A DNA stretch of 64,000 bases from Lasiosphaeria ovina (taxonomy: Eukaryota; Ascomycota; Sordariomycetes; Sordariales; Lasiosphaeriaceae). Both the position numbers and the translations under genes were made by a program. The stretch is taken from positions 1,994,001-2,058,000 of the forward strand of contig JAULSN010000004.1 of assembly GCA_033439765.1 (NCBI GenBank). The letters run 5' to 3'. How positions within the stretch are numbered: the stretch's first letter is position 1; every line of letters starts with the position of its first letter. The notes beneath the pieces are model-generated. The model saw nothing but the letters and a program-made list of their open reading frames with translations, did not search any database and had not been told where the DNA came from. Of the stretch, positions 1 through 11,453 are shown piece after piece.

Positions 1-1981
1 CAACGCAGGCCGGTAGATACGGTACGGATACTCAAGGTAAGGTACCTCAGGTCTCGAAGATGAGGGATGGCCGACCAGTTAGTAACCAGTGCAGCGGTGG
101 GCGTCGAGAGAGAGGGCTTCGGAGAATGGCCTGATCTTGAGACCTGATTTCAGATTTCAGGTGAACTACAACAAAAGCAACTTGTTTTGGAAGCCGCGTT
201 CGTGAATGTGAATGGTGGAACAGCGGTGCTTGACGCCCTGGTCCCTGCCCCTGGCTCTTCGATTGCTCTTTCTCTCTTTGACCGGGCGCGGCGCCCCATC
301 TGGACCCAAGCTTTTTAGGAACGCAAGTGATCGAGGATCGACACTCAACCGTACCTTCCTTCAATGACACGCGACGCTGCACTGCACCTCCGCTGTAATA
401 AGTGAGCAGCACGCACTGCTCCGCGGTGTGTATGAATGAATGCGTACTTCGTGCACACTCGCTACCCTCAAGCCAGTCGTGTCGTCGGACTGGTCACATT
501 GGGACCCATTTGCCTTTCGTCCCACAGGTCCCTTGCTCGCCGTGCGGGTGGTATTCGCACGTAGGAAGCACTGGAGACTCGAAGTATACCCTCCAAGTGA
601 GATGTAATTTCTATCCGGGCATCACTCTTGCCCCGCAGAACCTCATCGCCCTTGTCCGTCAGTGGCCGGCCCCAGCCGACCAGGACGCTGATTCGATCAG
701 ATGGTTAATTTTACCCTACGACTCCACTGCCCGACGTCCGTCCCCGCCGCCTCCTTCCACCTCAGCCCAGGTTCCTGTCTGTCATCATTCAATCTGTCTA
801 GGTAGCGTCGCTAGTGGAGGAGGCATCTGCTCGGCCCGCCCCCAAGCCTCCCAAGGGCCCAAGTGCTTGGCCGCTTGGGCCGCTTCCCAATCGCTTCTCC
901 TCCTGTACCCGATCTAGAAGCGACAGAGCAAGAAAGGTGTGGGCGGTCGCGAAGTGCCGTCCAGCTTAGGGCCAATCGATACCCAATGAGCTGAACAAAA
1001 CGAAATGGCTTTTTCTCAACCCGCAGCGGCTATTCCCAAAGGAAGCTCCCCGTCATTCGGGACTGTCTAGGTCGACGAGCCTGGCTAGTTGCCGCTTCAC
1101 AGATACCGCTGGCTTGGGCAGACTGCAAAAGCCGAATTGTGTCATCTATTGTATGTACAGTACATACCGCACATCTCTTGGGTCCTCGTAGGCCTCACGG
1201 TCTAGGGGCGCGTTGCGCACCCCGTCCCGCCCGGTCTCGTCCATGTGCCATGAGCAATATGTGTCTTGTGCCACAGCGCCCTCTCCTCTGGGCCTTGACA
1301 CCACCGACAGCCTGGAAACAATACCGACGGTGGGGTCGACCGACACCGAACGTACATCACCCGCCCCAAACCCACCTCGGAGCGAGCAACAATGCCACTA
1401 CTTCTTGCTAGTTCTATCTGGGGTCTCAGGTTTACATACCTACGTAGGTAGTGATGTCGTCGCTGAAGTCGTCATTCAATCCCGATTCGGTATCCTGAAC
1501 AAGGTAAGCGGATCGGATCGCTCAGGACGCCCGGCCACCAATAACAATACGTAACCCACTAATACTAGGCATTACCGTTGGCAAACGCCCTCTAGCGCGA
1601 GCATTTTTAATTCTGGAATCGAGAACTAGTTCAAGACGAGGAAAGCAGCAAAAGCCGTTTCACAGCCACAAGAGACTAACGTCCAGATGGAGCTTGGGCT
1701 GGACGCCCAACTAATCAGGCATTCAGGCACTGTGCTTTCTTTTCGAGTCGTCTTCAGGTTGTTTCTGCCTCGGTGAGCGTCTCGTCGGGTAATTGGCCCA
1801 AAGCCGTAATTGACCAAACAGATTAAGCCCGGTAAGGCGCCCGGGTCGGAGCGTCAGTGTCGCAGCGGCCGTGGTTGCCTCGTTTTTAGTGGGGCCCAAA
1901 GTACACTCTACTTGTGCTCTGGATCCTCAGTGCTTCGTTGACAACTTTACCAAGTTACCGTATTTTGGCGCGGCAATAAGA

Positions 1982-2062
<81 letters not shown>

Positions 2063-2115
2063 GGCAGACAGACAGACAGACAGACAGACAGGCAGACAGA
2101 CAGACAGAAAGGCAG
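1982..2115. repeat. (AGAC)n microsatellite
   Basis: About 130 bp of tandem AGAC, with a few AGGC interruptions near 2062, 2090 and 2110. Because the unit is 4 nt, the array stays open in several frames on both strands and produces spurious Gln-Thr-Asp-Arg or Cys-Leu-Ser-Val repeat frames. These are not genes. Confidence 0.97.
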
Positions 2116-4280
2116 ACGCCGGTCTGATGTCCCATGGATAACCAACCCTCCAGTCTCCACACGCGCACCCCCTGCATCCCCGGGTCAGTTTCTAATCGGT
2201 GCTTATGGGTGGTTTCTGCACCTCCATTCGTTGAAACACGCGACGCCAACGCCTCAGCGGTGCTTGTACGCTTGAATTTGCACCTGCGCGGGAAGAAGTC
2301 GAGAAAAAAGAAAAGATCGTCATCACCCACTGCTCCGTTACCCCATGCTCGCCTTCCCTGGGTGGCTGTCTCGACTCGAGCGCCGTCTTTTTGACAAATG
2401 GGATGAGATGTCGACGGGATGACCGGCCGCTGCCGAATACGCTTTCCCACCTATCCGTACCTTGCTTGACAACGGACCTGAAGAAAGCTTCACTTTGTTG
2501 CTCGCTTTGCTGCTCGCTTTGCATACATGCAATTCCTTTCATTCCTTCCATCTTGTCATCTTACAGGCCGAAACACACGCAGCCAAGCCCATGCTTGTCT
2601 TGCCCATCCCAGCCCAGCCCAGCTTGACTGAGGCGAACGAGTTTGGGAAATGCCAAATGGCTCTCTGCTCCAGTTTGCTGCAGGCCGCGTTCTCCCCCGT
2701 CTTGACTGTCGTCCTCCCGGCTGCCTGCTTCCCCGTATGCATGTTCTGTTAGCTCGATTCCCCCAAAAAGCCACTTCTTTCCAAATCTTAAAAGAGACTG
2801 GGCTAAAGAAAAGGCGATTTGACGCCTCGTTCTTATTCGATAAAAACACTCTGAAGACCAAAACCCCATTTGTCGTTCATGTGATGAAGTATGGTGACGT
2901 GTGTTTTCCTCTCTCACCTCCCTTCTCCATCGGTAATATACAAGTACGGTAAACCTCTCCCATCCTATCCCAGACAGACGGAAAATGCGGCGGCACTGCG
3001 GTTTTCGGCCTCCTCCCCACCTCCTGCTCTCTCCCACTTGCCTCTTCGCCGAGATTCACCAGTATTGTATATGCCAAAAGCTATCAACGTAAACCCAAGG
3101 AAACGTAGCCAACCATGTGGAAGTCTCGAGTCGGCAATACAAACGGAACAGTTGCCTACGGAATTACCTACCCTCCATTGGCTATAATGTACATATTTAC
3201 AAAGAAGCCCGGAAACATGAAGACATCTACACTGCTAAGGTACTAATATAATACAATACAATACGTGCTTGCCTATAGATAAAAATAAAACAGAGAATTA
3301 ACCAACCACCCCACCGCATCACCGCCGCGCCCACATGTCCCTGTCTCAGTATGTAGTCCTCTCGTTGCCGTCGCCACCACCACCATCGCCCGGCCCTCCT
3401 ACGTACGCAAGTTAGTAAGTGAATTCCAAATTTCTGCAGGTCTGCCTGCGTGGCCTATCTTCCTTGCTTGGCAGCCGCCGTCCGACGGGACCTACATAAC
3501 ACACACAAACACACACATCCTGTAGGTAATAACTAACTCAGATAAGCTACCTACCTAAGACCAGCCCCTTGTCTAGCTGACTGGCTCATCCATCCATCCG
3601 TCCGTCCATCCGGCAAGCCATCCGCTCTCCCCTCCATCCCTCCACATCCCATCATCATCATCCCATCATCACTATCCTCATCATCAGCCGCAGCTGATCC
3701 GTAGGGATCATCGGTTTTCTCGCCACTCTCTCCTCCCTCTTTCCTCTTTGGCGAAATAAATCTTTCCTTTCTGCTCTGTTTCAGCCCCCCCCCCCCCCTG
3801 CATGAGTCGTCGTCGTCGTGGGATTTTGGTTTGCTAAACTAAGCTAAGCGCGCGGTTTTCGGCAGGGAGGCAGACTCGGAGAGACGAAGGAAGAAAAAAA
3901 GGATTGCATACCTACCTACCTAGGTAAGGTAGGCAGGATGGCCGGTTGAAAGTACCGAGATCTAGACTTCAGACTTGTCCTGCAGCGCATCCATCCGCAA
4001 GTAGGCGTCTTTGCAAGTACTGTACAGTACATCCGAATCGTGTTCATTGCTCGTAAACCTGCACTGCTAGCTGTGCTGAAAAATCCAAAAAGAGAAGCCA
4101 ACAAAACGCCACCACCAGAGCGCCAAAACATGCAGCATCCCAACCATTCCATCCGCTGTAGTAATCCAAAAGTCGTGTCTGTTGAAGCCCGCTACCTCTT
4201 TCCCTGGGGTATTATGCCAAAAATATCATTCCACTTATAAAACACGAGAACCGAGAATATATACGCAAGTCGTGTAAAAT

Positions 4281-4325
4281 CTCAAGTCATTAGGACTCGA
4301 GTCATCAAGACTCAAGTCATCAGGA
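4281..4325. repeat. Three tandem 15-bp units
   Basis: Three consecutive 15-bp units begin at 4281, 4296 and 4311. Each starts CTC(A/G)AGTCAT. Units differ from one another at two or three positions. They lie about 170 bp beyond the stop codon of the minus-strand zinc-finger gene, probably in its 3' untranslated or downstream DNA. Confidence 0.85.
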
Positions 4326-4497
4326 GGACATTCAAGCCCGCTTTTCCTCGGTGATATTGTGCGTCCTCGCTCGGCAAGTATCGCATCGGCTATGGCCACA
4401 CTGTGGTTCCAAACAAGTAGCCGTCATGTCTGGACTCCAATAGTTTTTGCAGGCACACTAAGACGGGAGGGGTCAGCTGAGTCGACAAGGGGTAGGT

Positions 4498-7193
4498 TCA
4501 AGGGGCAGCGGGGACCAATCTTACACAGGACCAAAATACGTCATTCCCAGCTTTGGCACGCTTGGCTCGCTGCGAAAAGTCGTCGTCACTCGACTCGGCG
4601 CTTCGTTTTCGAGGTTTATCCGAGTGCCGGGTCGGCGGCCCCGAGTCTTCGGTGCTCTGTTTGGCCCGCCTCGCGTTCTTGCCTGGCGCCAACTCGAAGG
4701 CGTTGAGCGTGATGTCGGCGTCGACGTCCTTCCACTTTGAGATGTCCATCTTCGGCTCTGCTCGTCCGCTGTAGTGATCGTCGATATGGTCAAAGCGCTC
4801 AGTCCAAGCAAAGGCCCCGTTGTTCTTGAACTCGATCGTCTTCTCGCAAAATCCACACCAGAAACGTGTCTCGCAGTTGCGGCCGATGCGGCAGCTGTTC
4901 CACTTCTCCTCGATAGTCTTCTGATCCGTGATTTCGTGATCCTTTTCCAGATGCAACTTGAGAGTCTCTCTCCGGTGGCAGACCCTCCCGCATTCCTCGT
5001 TGTTGGACTTCACATCGCACCTCCAGACTTCGAGTTGGAAGTGCTGACTGTTTTCGTGCCGCTTCCAGTCGTTTTTGCTTCCAAAACTTTTCCCGCATCG
5101 CGGAAAGGTGCATGCGTAAGGTTTAATATGTCGTTTTTCGTGTTTCCTAAAGAACGGATTAGCTTTTGCATCTAGGAGAGACATATATATTGCTAGCTAG
5201 ACGTACTTGAGCTCGCAGGGCCGCTGGAACGACTTGCCACAAGTTGGACAAGGCACCGTGTTTGCGGCTGGGGGGGTGAGGCTAGCCTGGTTCTTCTTGG
5301 ACTTGGCTTCAGCTTCTTTCGACTTTTGATATCCAAGTTCTAGTATGATCTTGTCAAGCACACTTGGATCCATCGACGCCAACCTCTTGATCAAGTCGCG
5401 CGCGTCAGTCTCATGATCCGCCATCTCTTCGTAAGAGTCCGTTGTTTTAGTTGTTTGTGGGCTGCCGCTATATTTGAGCGGGGTGAAGCCCTCTAGGACA
5501 CCTTCCGACGTGTCTCGTAGCGGGGGGAGCGTGATATGCCTGTCATAATGGACTTCATAGGAACTATGCGTGTCCTCGGGGTCATCATCTGCATCAGCAT
5601 CCAAGGAAGCATCCTCAATGGCGGCGTCTCGTTCAAGCTCGCCTGGTTGCTGAAGGGCATTGGGCTCGTCCTCCTGTCCGGTCCGATCCTCTTCTTGGGA
5701 AAAAGTGGAGTCGCGGTCTTCATCCGCCTCCTGCTGGGCCAAATCACTCTGCTGGCGTCCGATATCCTGTTGGCCCGACGAATGACGGCTTTGCATGCCA
5801 GAACGGCTCAACATATCCGGGGCGATGCACGAATGGCTTCCAGGGGCTGACTCTTCAGGCGGAGGGGGCTCAACTTCTGCCACTGGAAGGTGACCTTGGG
5901 GAGTATTCAACTCAGACATGACGGGATCCATATCAAGCTGCAAATTAATATTATCCAAAGACGCCTGGTCCTGAACTTGAATTCCGCCAGCACCAGTCAG
6001 GGCAGAAAAATCCTGTTCATCCATAAGACGTGGGTGGCTCGTGAGTTGCATCATGCTGCCCATTTGTCCGGTAAATCCGCCTGGGGATGCCATCGAGTCA
6101 AGCCGACTTGGCTCTAATCCAACCCAAGGCATATGAGGAGCAGAATCCAAATGAGGGTGCGTGTCCATATCTGGTGCAATCGCCTCGGAAGAATGAAGAC
6201 TGACAGACTCCGAGCGCATGGGCGGCCTGGAAAGTACACACACAAACGTTAGCCAAGACCGACCGCTTCGGGTGGGAGTGCTTACCGCGAGATAAATCTC
6301 TCCAAATCATCGTTGGGGCCAACAAGATAGTTGTGGATCTTCTTGAGATGCGATCTGAAATTATCCGCCCTGGGCCACTCCTTGAACCTGGTCCTGCACT
6401 GCGAAATGTCACATCGGTATTTGGTTCCATCGGCACGGTGGACAGACTGCTTGTGTCGAAGAAGATCGTTATTGGTGCTGAATCCAGATCCTTCTTTGCT
6501 GCGCGAGCAGCCAGGCTCGTCACAACGGAAGGGTTTTGCGTGGCGCTGCTCGTGTTTTCTGATGTCTGTTTTTAGCCGACACCCGATGCAGGGGGTCATG
6601 TGCAAGACTCACGTTAGTTCTGATTGTGTCTTGACGACCGCGTCGCAGGATGGGCAAATAAGAGTATTGGTGCCCGAGTTAGTGGCAGCGCCGCGGTTCC
6701 AGGCTCTCCTCTGGCGATGCTTATCCGCGGATGGCATGGCATCTGTGTTTGACCCGGCTGGGAGCTGGAGGCTTGAAAGTGGCCCAATGAGACTCTGAGT
6801 CTCTGTGTTATGGTCCGTATCGCCAGATACCGAGGGGTTTGCCAAGGTGCCATAGCCAGAATCGGAGGGAACAACAGTGCTACACTCGGAAGGCACCGTG
6901 GTGTTACGATAGATGGCAGGAAAATCCAGAGTTGGAAAATTCATGGGAAACCCGAGGGGCTGCCTACCTCCGAAGCCGTGAGAGTTGGCTCTGAGATGGT
7001 TCCAAGATTCATTCTTGAAGTCATGAATGAACTCGTTCAGAGCGGGATTATTATCATGCAGGACATCCTGAGAACCGCCAAAGGGGTGAAGTCCACCCAA
7101 AGTCTCCTGACTGCCCGGGCTGGGCGTAGAAAAGTGGGCAAAGTTTCCAAACGAGCGCATGTCCAAGTCCGCCGGCTGTGGAATTCCATCCAT
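4498..7193 (-). CDS. C2H2 zinc-finger protein with a duplicated three-finger module
   Basis: Probable nuclear DNA-binding protein, 840 residues in four exons: 7193-6613, 6558-6286, 6226-5207 and 5146-4498. Introns are 54, 59 and 60 nt with GT/AG ends. Module 1 (about residues 180-269) has a Cys180-X2-Cys183-X12-His196-X3-His200 finger and then two fingers with longer Cys-X4-Cys spacing. Module 2 (about 611-695) repeats this order, starting Cys611-X2-Cys614-X12-His627-X3-His631. A degenerate finger with the motif FWCGFC follows (about 720-749), as in many fungal C2H2 proteins. The middle (about 290-600) is acidic and Ser/Gln-rich, perhaps an activation region. Basic clusters at the C-terminus could be nuclear localisation signals. 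The intron breaking the first finger of each module is in phase 2 at the same place. For the first intron, an AG lying 7 nt upstream of the chosen acceptor would break the frame. The C-terminal end is the least certain part, since a GTAAGA donor-like site lies just before the stop. Target genes are unknown. Confidence 0.85.
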
Positions 7194-10100
7194 AGTGATA
7201 GATTCAGGAGAGCCAGGCGAAGTTGGGGGAGGAGCGGAAACGCCTAGCGGGTGGAATGTCTATGTATCGAGTCAGTCCCCACACATCAGGAAGGAAACTG
7301 TGCTAGACAACGGCAACACATGGAGTCCAGGAGATGGGGGCTCGTCATACCAGACCTGTAAATTGCAAATGTTGCGACATGACGCAAAGGCAAGAGCCAA
7401 CCAGCCGCCAGCTCTGGGTCGTCCAGTTGTCAAAGTCAACAAACCAACACTTGCTCAGGCAGCCCCGCCGCTAGTGCAATGCAGATATGCAGTGTGTCCG
7501 GATCTTTGGGCGGATATTAGCAAGGCAACCACCGGGATAGCATGCCAAAGGGACAGAAGGCCGACTACGGTCCGAGTCGGCGGCAGAGCAAACACGGTGC
7601 GAGCCAGCGCAAGGACGGCAGACAAGTCTTTGTAGTAAACAGTGGGAGGCCCGAGGCAGAGATAGGAGAGAGGACAGAGACGGATAGATGGAAGGAGAGG
7701 AGAGATGACAAGGAGCGACGACCCATAAGGCAGGCAGGCGGAGGGAATCGCACGAAAGAAAAGGGAAAAGGCAGAGAGCTGTTGGGTACTAACAGGCAAA
7801 ATAACAAAGGGGCCCGAGACTGAGCCGAGTGAGCTGAGTCGAGATGGGCACACGGCGGACAAATCGGGGCTTGCAGATGAAATTTTGGTCGACAGAGTTC
7901 TAGATGGTGGTGTGGTGGTGGGCAGTGGTGGTGGACTGCGGACAGGCGGACTACCGGAGGATTGCACAAAAACACCCGACCTCAGTGTCCCTGGCTGACG
8001 CAGAACATATCGGCAGCTAGAGGCAGATCTCAAGGCGGGCCAAAGATTGGGCGAGCGGCGTCTCGATCGATATCTGCAGTCTACTCTTTATTTGGGTGCG
8101 AAAAGCGTAAGGCGAGGCAAAGCATTCGTCACGGCCCGACTAAGGCTCTGGCTCCGTTGGGATGGATGAATGCCTGCTGATTGAACCGGTTGGAAATTGC
8201 CCGACGGGCGAAAGATGCACGCAGGAAAGATGCAACGGGCTGGCGTGAGAACGGGGCGATGGGGCGATGGGCGACGACGATGGAAATGGAAATGGTGCAG
8301 CTTGGTCGATAAGACTCGGCGAGGTGCGATTGAAAGAGGCAAGACCCAGCAAAGCGGGCGCCCCGTGGGTAAGATAGGTATGCGGTTTAGTTGAAGACAG
8401 GGTCAGATCCTAGCGCTAGACAGCGGCAACGACAGCGACAGCGATAGCGATAGAGAGCACGGGTGTGTGGACGAGACTCCCGGATTGAAGAGAAAGCTGG
8501 AACTGGCGGTAGTGGGCAAGTACTGAGTAGGCAACCAAAGTCTCGGCTGTCCGCCTCATTCCCGTCCCTCATCGACTCCTTACTAGCCCTCGTCGGTTTT
8601 TTCGGTGACGAGGGGGGAGTTTAAGCCAATCACGGCTCGTCAGCCGCCTTCGAAATCTTAACTGGCGTCGGTGAGTGCTGAGATTGGCAAGCACGACGGA
8701 GCACAGGAAGGCAACCACAGCGAGTCCAGTGTCAGGTGCAGTCATGGTGCGAGCCAAGAACAAGCTGCCCTGTGATTGAGCGGCCTCTTTGCTGGCCGCG
8801 TCACGTGCTGCGCCTCCTCTCCTTCCTCTTCGTTCCTAATTCTTACATGTACGTACCTATTTCATAGAACTTTGAGTTCCTTTTCCTCGTTTGTATCTTA
8901 GCGGTTTCCTCTTTTCCCTTCTTTCCTTTTTCTGGAGGCTTTTTCTGGATTCTCTGCTCTCTTACTAATTGAAGCTGCTCTTGCATCCATTAAGTTATTA
9001 ATAGTTTTTGTTTTTGTTTCCATCTTTTTTGCCGGTCTATCTTTTTTTCGTGTCGCCTGTATTTTGCTGTCACCCGTACGGATATCACGACGATCAAATC
9101 TAGTTGTGTACTACTGGGAACCCCGACTTCGGCGGCGACAACAGTCCCATCGTCCTTCAAATCCCTGGCGTTTTTTTCTTCTTTTTTTCTTCTTTTTTTT
9201 CTTTCGCAGATGCATACATATAACTTAACCTGGCTTTCTATTTCCCCCAGCCGGTGCGGGTCGGCTGCCTCCATTTGACAGAGAAGGGACAATTCCAAGC
9301 TCTCAGCTCGGATTATTTTACTCTTCTGAGTTCATTCTCCAGAGGATGCCTCGCTCTAGTATTACGACTTCTACGCGTTTCAGCTGATGGCATTTGCAAG
9401 TCAGTGACAGAGCGTTTCCATTACATCACGGAGGGCCGGTATGTACGTGGCAGGCAGGGTGGGCGGCCTCTGCTGGGCCCCTTTTTGGAGGGTAGCCTCA
9501 CAGATCCCCCTCCAAAACATATGCGGCATCTGCGGCACCCCTCCAAAGCTTCCCGGCAGACTGCGATCGGATTCCCGAGCTGATGGGCTACGCGGCTGGG
9601 GGTTTCTCCTAGCCGTGCTCTTGGGCCAGATAAAAATCTACGCCTAGGATCCGCAGTTGGCTGCATGACGCCTAGGCCCGCGGCTCCCTCATTGATTCGG
9701 ATGAAGGCCGCTACCAGCTGTTGTGGAACGTACTCTGACCTCAACCCGCTTTTTCCGGCCTGCGAATTCGGCAATGCAGCAAACATTCAAGAAGCTCTTG
9801 CTGGCTTGGCTCTCCTGTCTGGGTAATCCGCCGTCCGCTGCAAAAACATGTCATTTTCCACTTCCGAAAGGAGACAGGGCCTGGATGCCGTGGCAAGTAG
9901 GCCGTGGAGATGTAGACCGGCGTGGCGGCTCCACGCCCCCAGAGACTGATATTCCACAACTGTCCTGTGTCATACCCGGCTTGTTTGCTTCGGAGCGGAG
10001 AGTGCACAGCACATCCCAAACATACTAGGGGGGAGGGGGGGACACAGCGTGGCCTCGTTCTTTCACAGACTGTCCGGTTCCATCTGATGTTTTGACGCCG

Positions 10101-11201
10101 TTGGTTTTTTTCTGCGATTTCTATTGACAGCCGTGGCCCACTTAGATAGACAGATAGGATAAACCTGTTTGGCCGCGAAACTGCAAGCTAAACATGACTT
10201 CGAAGATGAATCAAGCCATTCATTATATACCCTCGTCCAAAGCCACGTACAAGCAAGTACTCTTGCTCTTGTAGGAACTGTTTTGGTCGCTTGATCAAGC
10301 GTTTCGCCTGGCCTCTTCGTCCGGTCTTTGCCATCAAGGTCGTTGTGGCGCTCGGCAAGCAGTCTTGACGCCGTCTCGCATCATACACCATGATGGCCTA
10401 CCTATTGCTCCTGCAAGCAACTCTCATGCTCATGGTCCAGCGATTTGGCCAATACTGTCCCCACCTATCCTTCTGTTTGCCATGTGCAGATGCAGTATCC
10501 AGTTGTAGGACACTTGCTTCTTGCCACTGCTGCGGATTCCCCTGTCCCATCTCAAGGTCGTCAAGTCATCATCCGTGGTCGGCGCACCATCTACATCAAG
10601 ATCAAACCTCCAGGCACTCTTCGTCCTAACTCACGCGCCAGGATGTGATCTGTCGTTCGCAGACAATAGTTGACTATTCCTTGTTGGCTTCCTTCCATCA
10701 CGACATCCTGTTCTTCTGCATTTGTCTAACCGAGGCGTGCCTTCCGGCTATTCGTCAGCACGAGTCTGCAGGAGTGCGAATTGGCCTGGTAGCTGTGTTG
10801 TTGCATCATGTTGGGAATGGAGACTGTCTAGACATAAGCCATTCCATCTGTCTGCAATGGCCACACTTCTCAAACAAACAGCCAGCCACTACGGCGGCAA
10901 GACGTATAAAATATATACCTATATATATATATATATATGTTGCTCTCGCCGCCAGTCTTCACTGGCTGTCTCGACAATCGGCCTCTTCAGTTTTCATCTC
11001 AAGGAGCACCTCAACTCGACAACTCATCCTTGGCATCTCAACTTCTTTGCTCTCTTGTACACCAAGTCTCCAATAAACACACGCCTAGTCGCCAATACAA
11101 CACCAACGGTCGCTCTCTGCTGGAGCGTGCCCGCTGTTCAGAATCGAGGCTCAAGCTACCTTGTTCATAGAGACCTCCTACGCCTCTCACAGCCTCTCAA
11201 C
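7194..11201. other. Intergenic between zinc-finger gene and small Cys-rich gene
   Basis: No gene recognised. The part next to 7194 must hold the promoter and leader of the minus-strand zinc-finger gene. Possible regulatory words are CCAAT at 8626-8630 and CACGTG at 8802-8807, but words this short also occur by chance. Pyrimidine-rich DNA runs from about 8880 to 9205. The right part leads into the plus-strand gene at 11202. Confidence 0.55.
10905..10939 (+). promoter_or_regulatory. TATA-like box and (TA)n tract upstream of the small Cys-rich gene
   Basis: TATAAAATATATA is followed by an alternating TA run, about 265-300 nt upstream of the ATG at 11202. The position would suit a core promoter with a leader of roughly 250 nt. 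No transcript data are available, so the role is inferred. Confidence 0.4.
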
Positions 11202-11453
11202 ATGTGCGACTTTGAAGAGTTCATATTCACCTGCGGGCACTCGGTCTACAGGCTCAAGTCGCATTGCCACCAAGCGCGGAACACCGAGGGGCACCGGTGT
11301 AGGCGCGTCAAGAAGCTCCGCAACGTCTGGGACCAAGACTATCCCTGCGACGACTGCCGCTCCAGGCTTGTCGAGATGAACCAGCAACAGCAGGCCGCCC
11401 AGGCCCAGGCCCATACACCGACCGCCACTAGCAACGGCTCTTTCAGTTTCTAA
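11202..11453 (+). CDS. Small Cys/His-rich protein, probable zinc binder
   Basis: Single-exon protein of 83 residues. It begins MCDFEEFIFTCGHSVYRLKS and carries Cys11-X-His13, then Cys22, His23, Cys33 and a Cys49-Asp-Asp-Cys52 pair. This looks like a compact zinc-binding fold. The C-terminal third is Gln/Ala-rich and probably disordered. I recognise the pattern (CxH near the N-terminus, then LRNxWxQxYPCDDC) as recurring in short uncharacterised filamentous-fungal proteins, but know no function. The frame stays open for about 160 codons upstream. I chose Met at 11202 because the conserved-looking sequence starts there and the upstream translation is low-complexity and runs across the TATA-like tract. 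The gene stands alone, more than 2 kb from its neighbours. Confidence 0.75.
   Translation: MCDFEEFIFTCGHSVYRLKSHCHQARNTEGHRCRRVKKLRNVWDQDYPCDDCRSRLVEMNQQQQAAQAQAHTPTATSNGSFSF

Larger units (their letters stand above)
1..4497. other. Intergenic, no recognisable gene
   Basis: I see no open frame here that resembles a known family or can be joined to another by plausible introns. The longest frames (for example 402-917 on the plus strand) are low-complexity, Ser/Pro-rich and unrecognisable. The stretch holds the AGAC microsatellite, a cytosine run near 3786-3799, CATC/CGTC-type simple repeats near 3585-3640, and ACCTACC-type motifs near 1437-1450 and 3909-3933. The part nearest 4497 should include the 3' untranslated region of the minus-strand zinc-finger gene. 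Confidence 0.6.

Noticed and set aside
1871..2450. Long overlapping frames with Gln-Thr-Asp-Arg or Cys-Leu-Ser-Val repeats on both strands
   Set aside because: They are translations of the AGAC microsatellite and have no unique coding sequence on either side.
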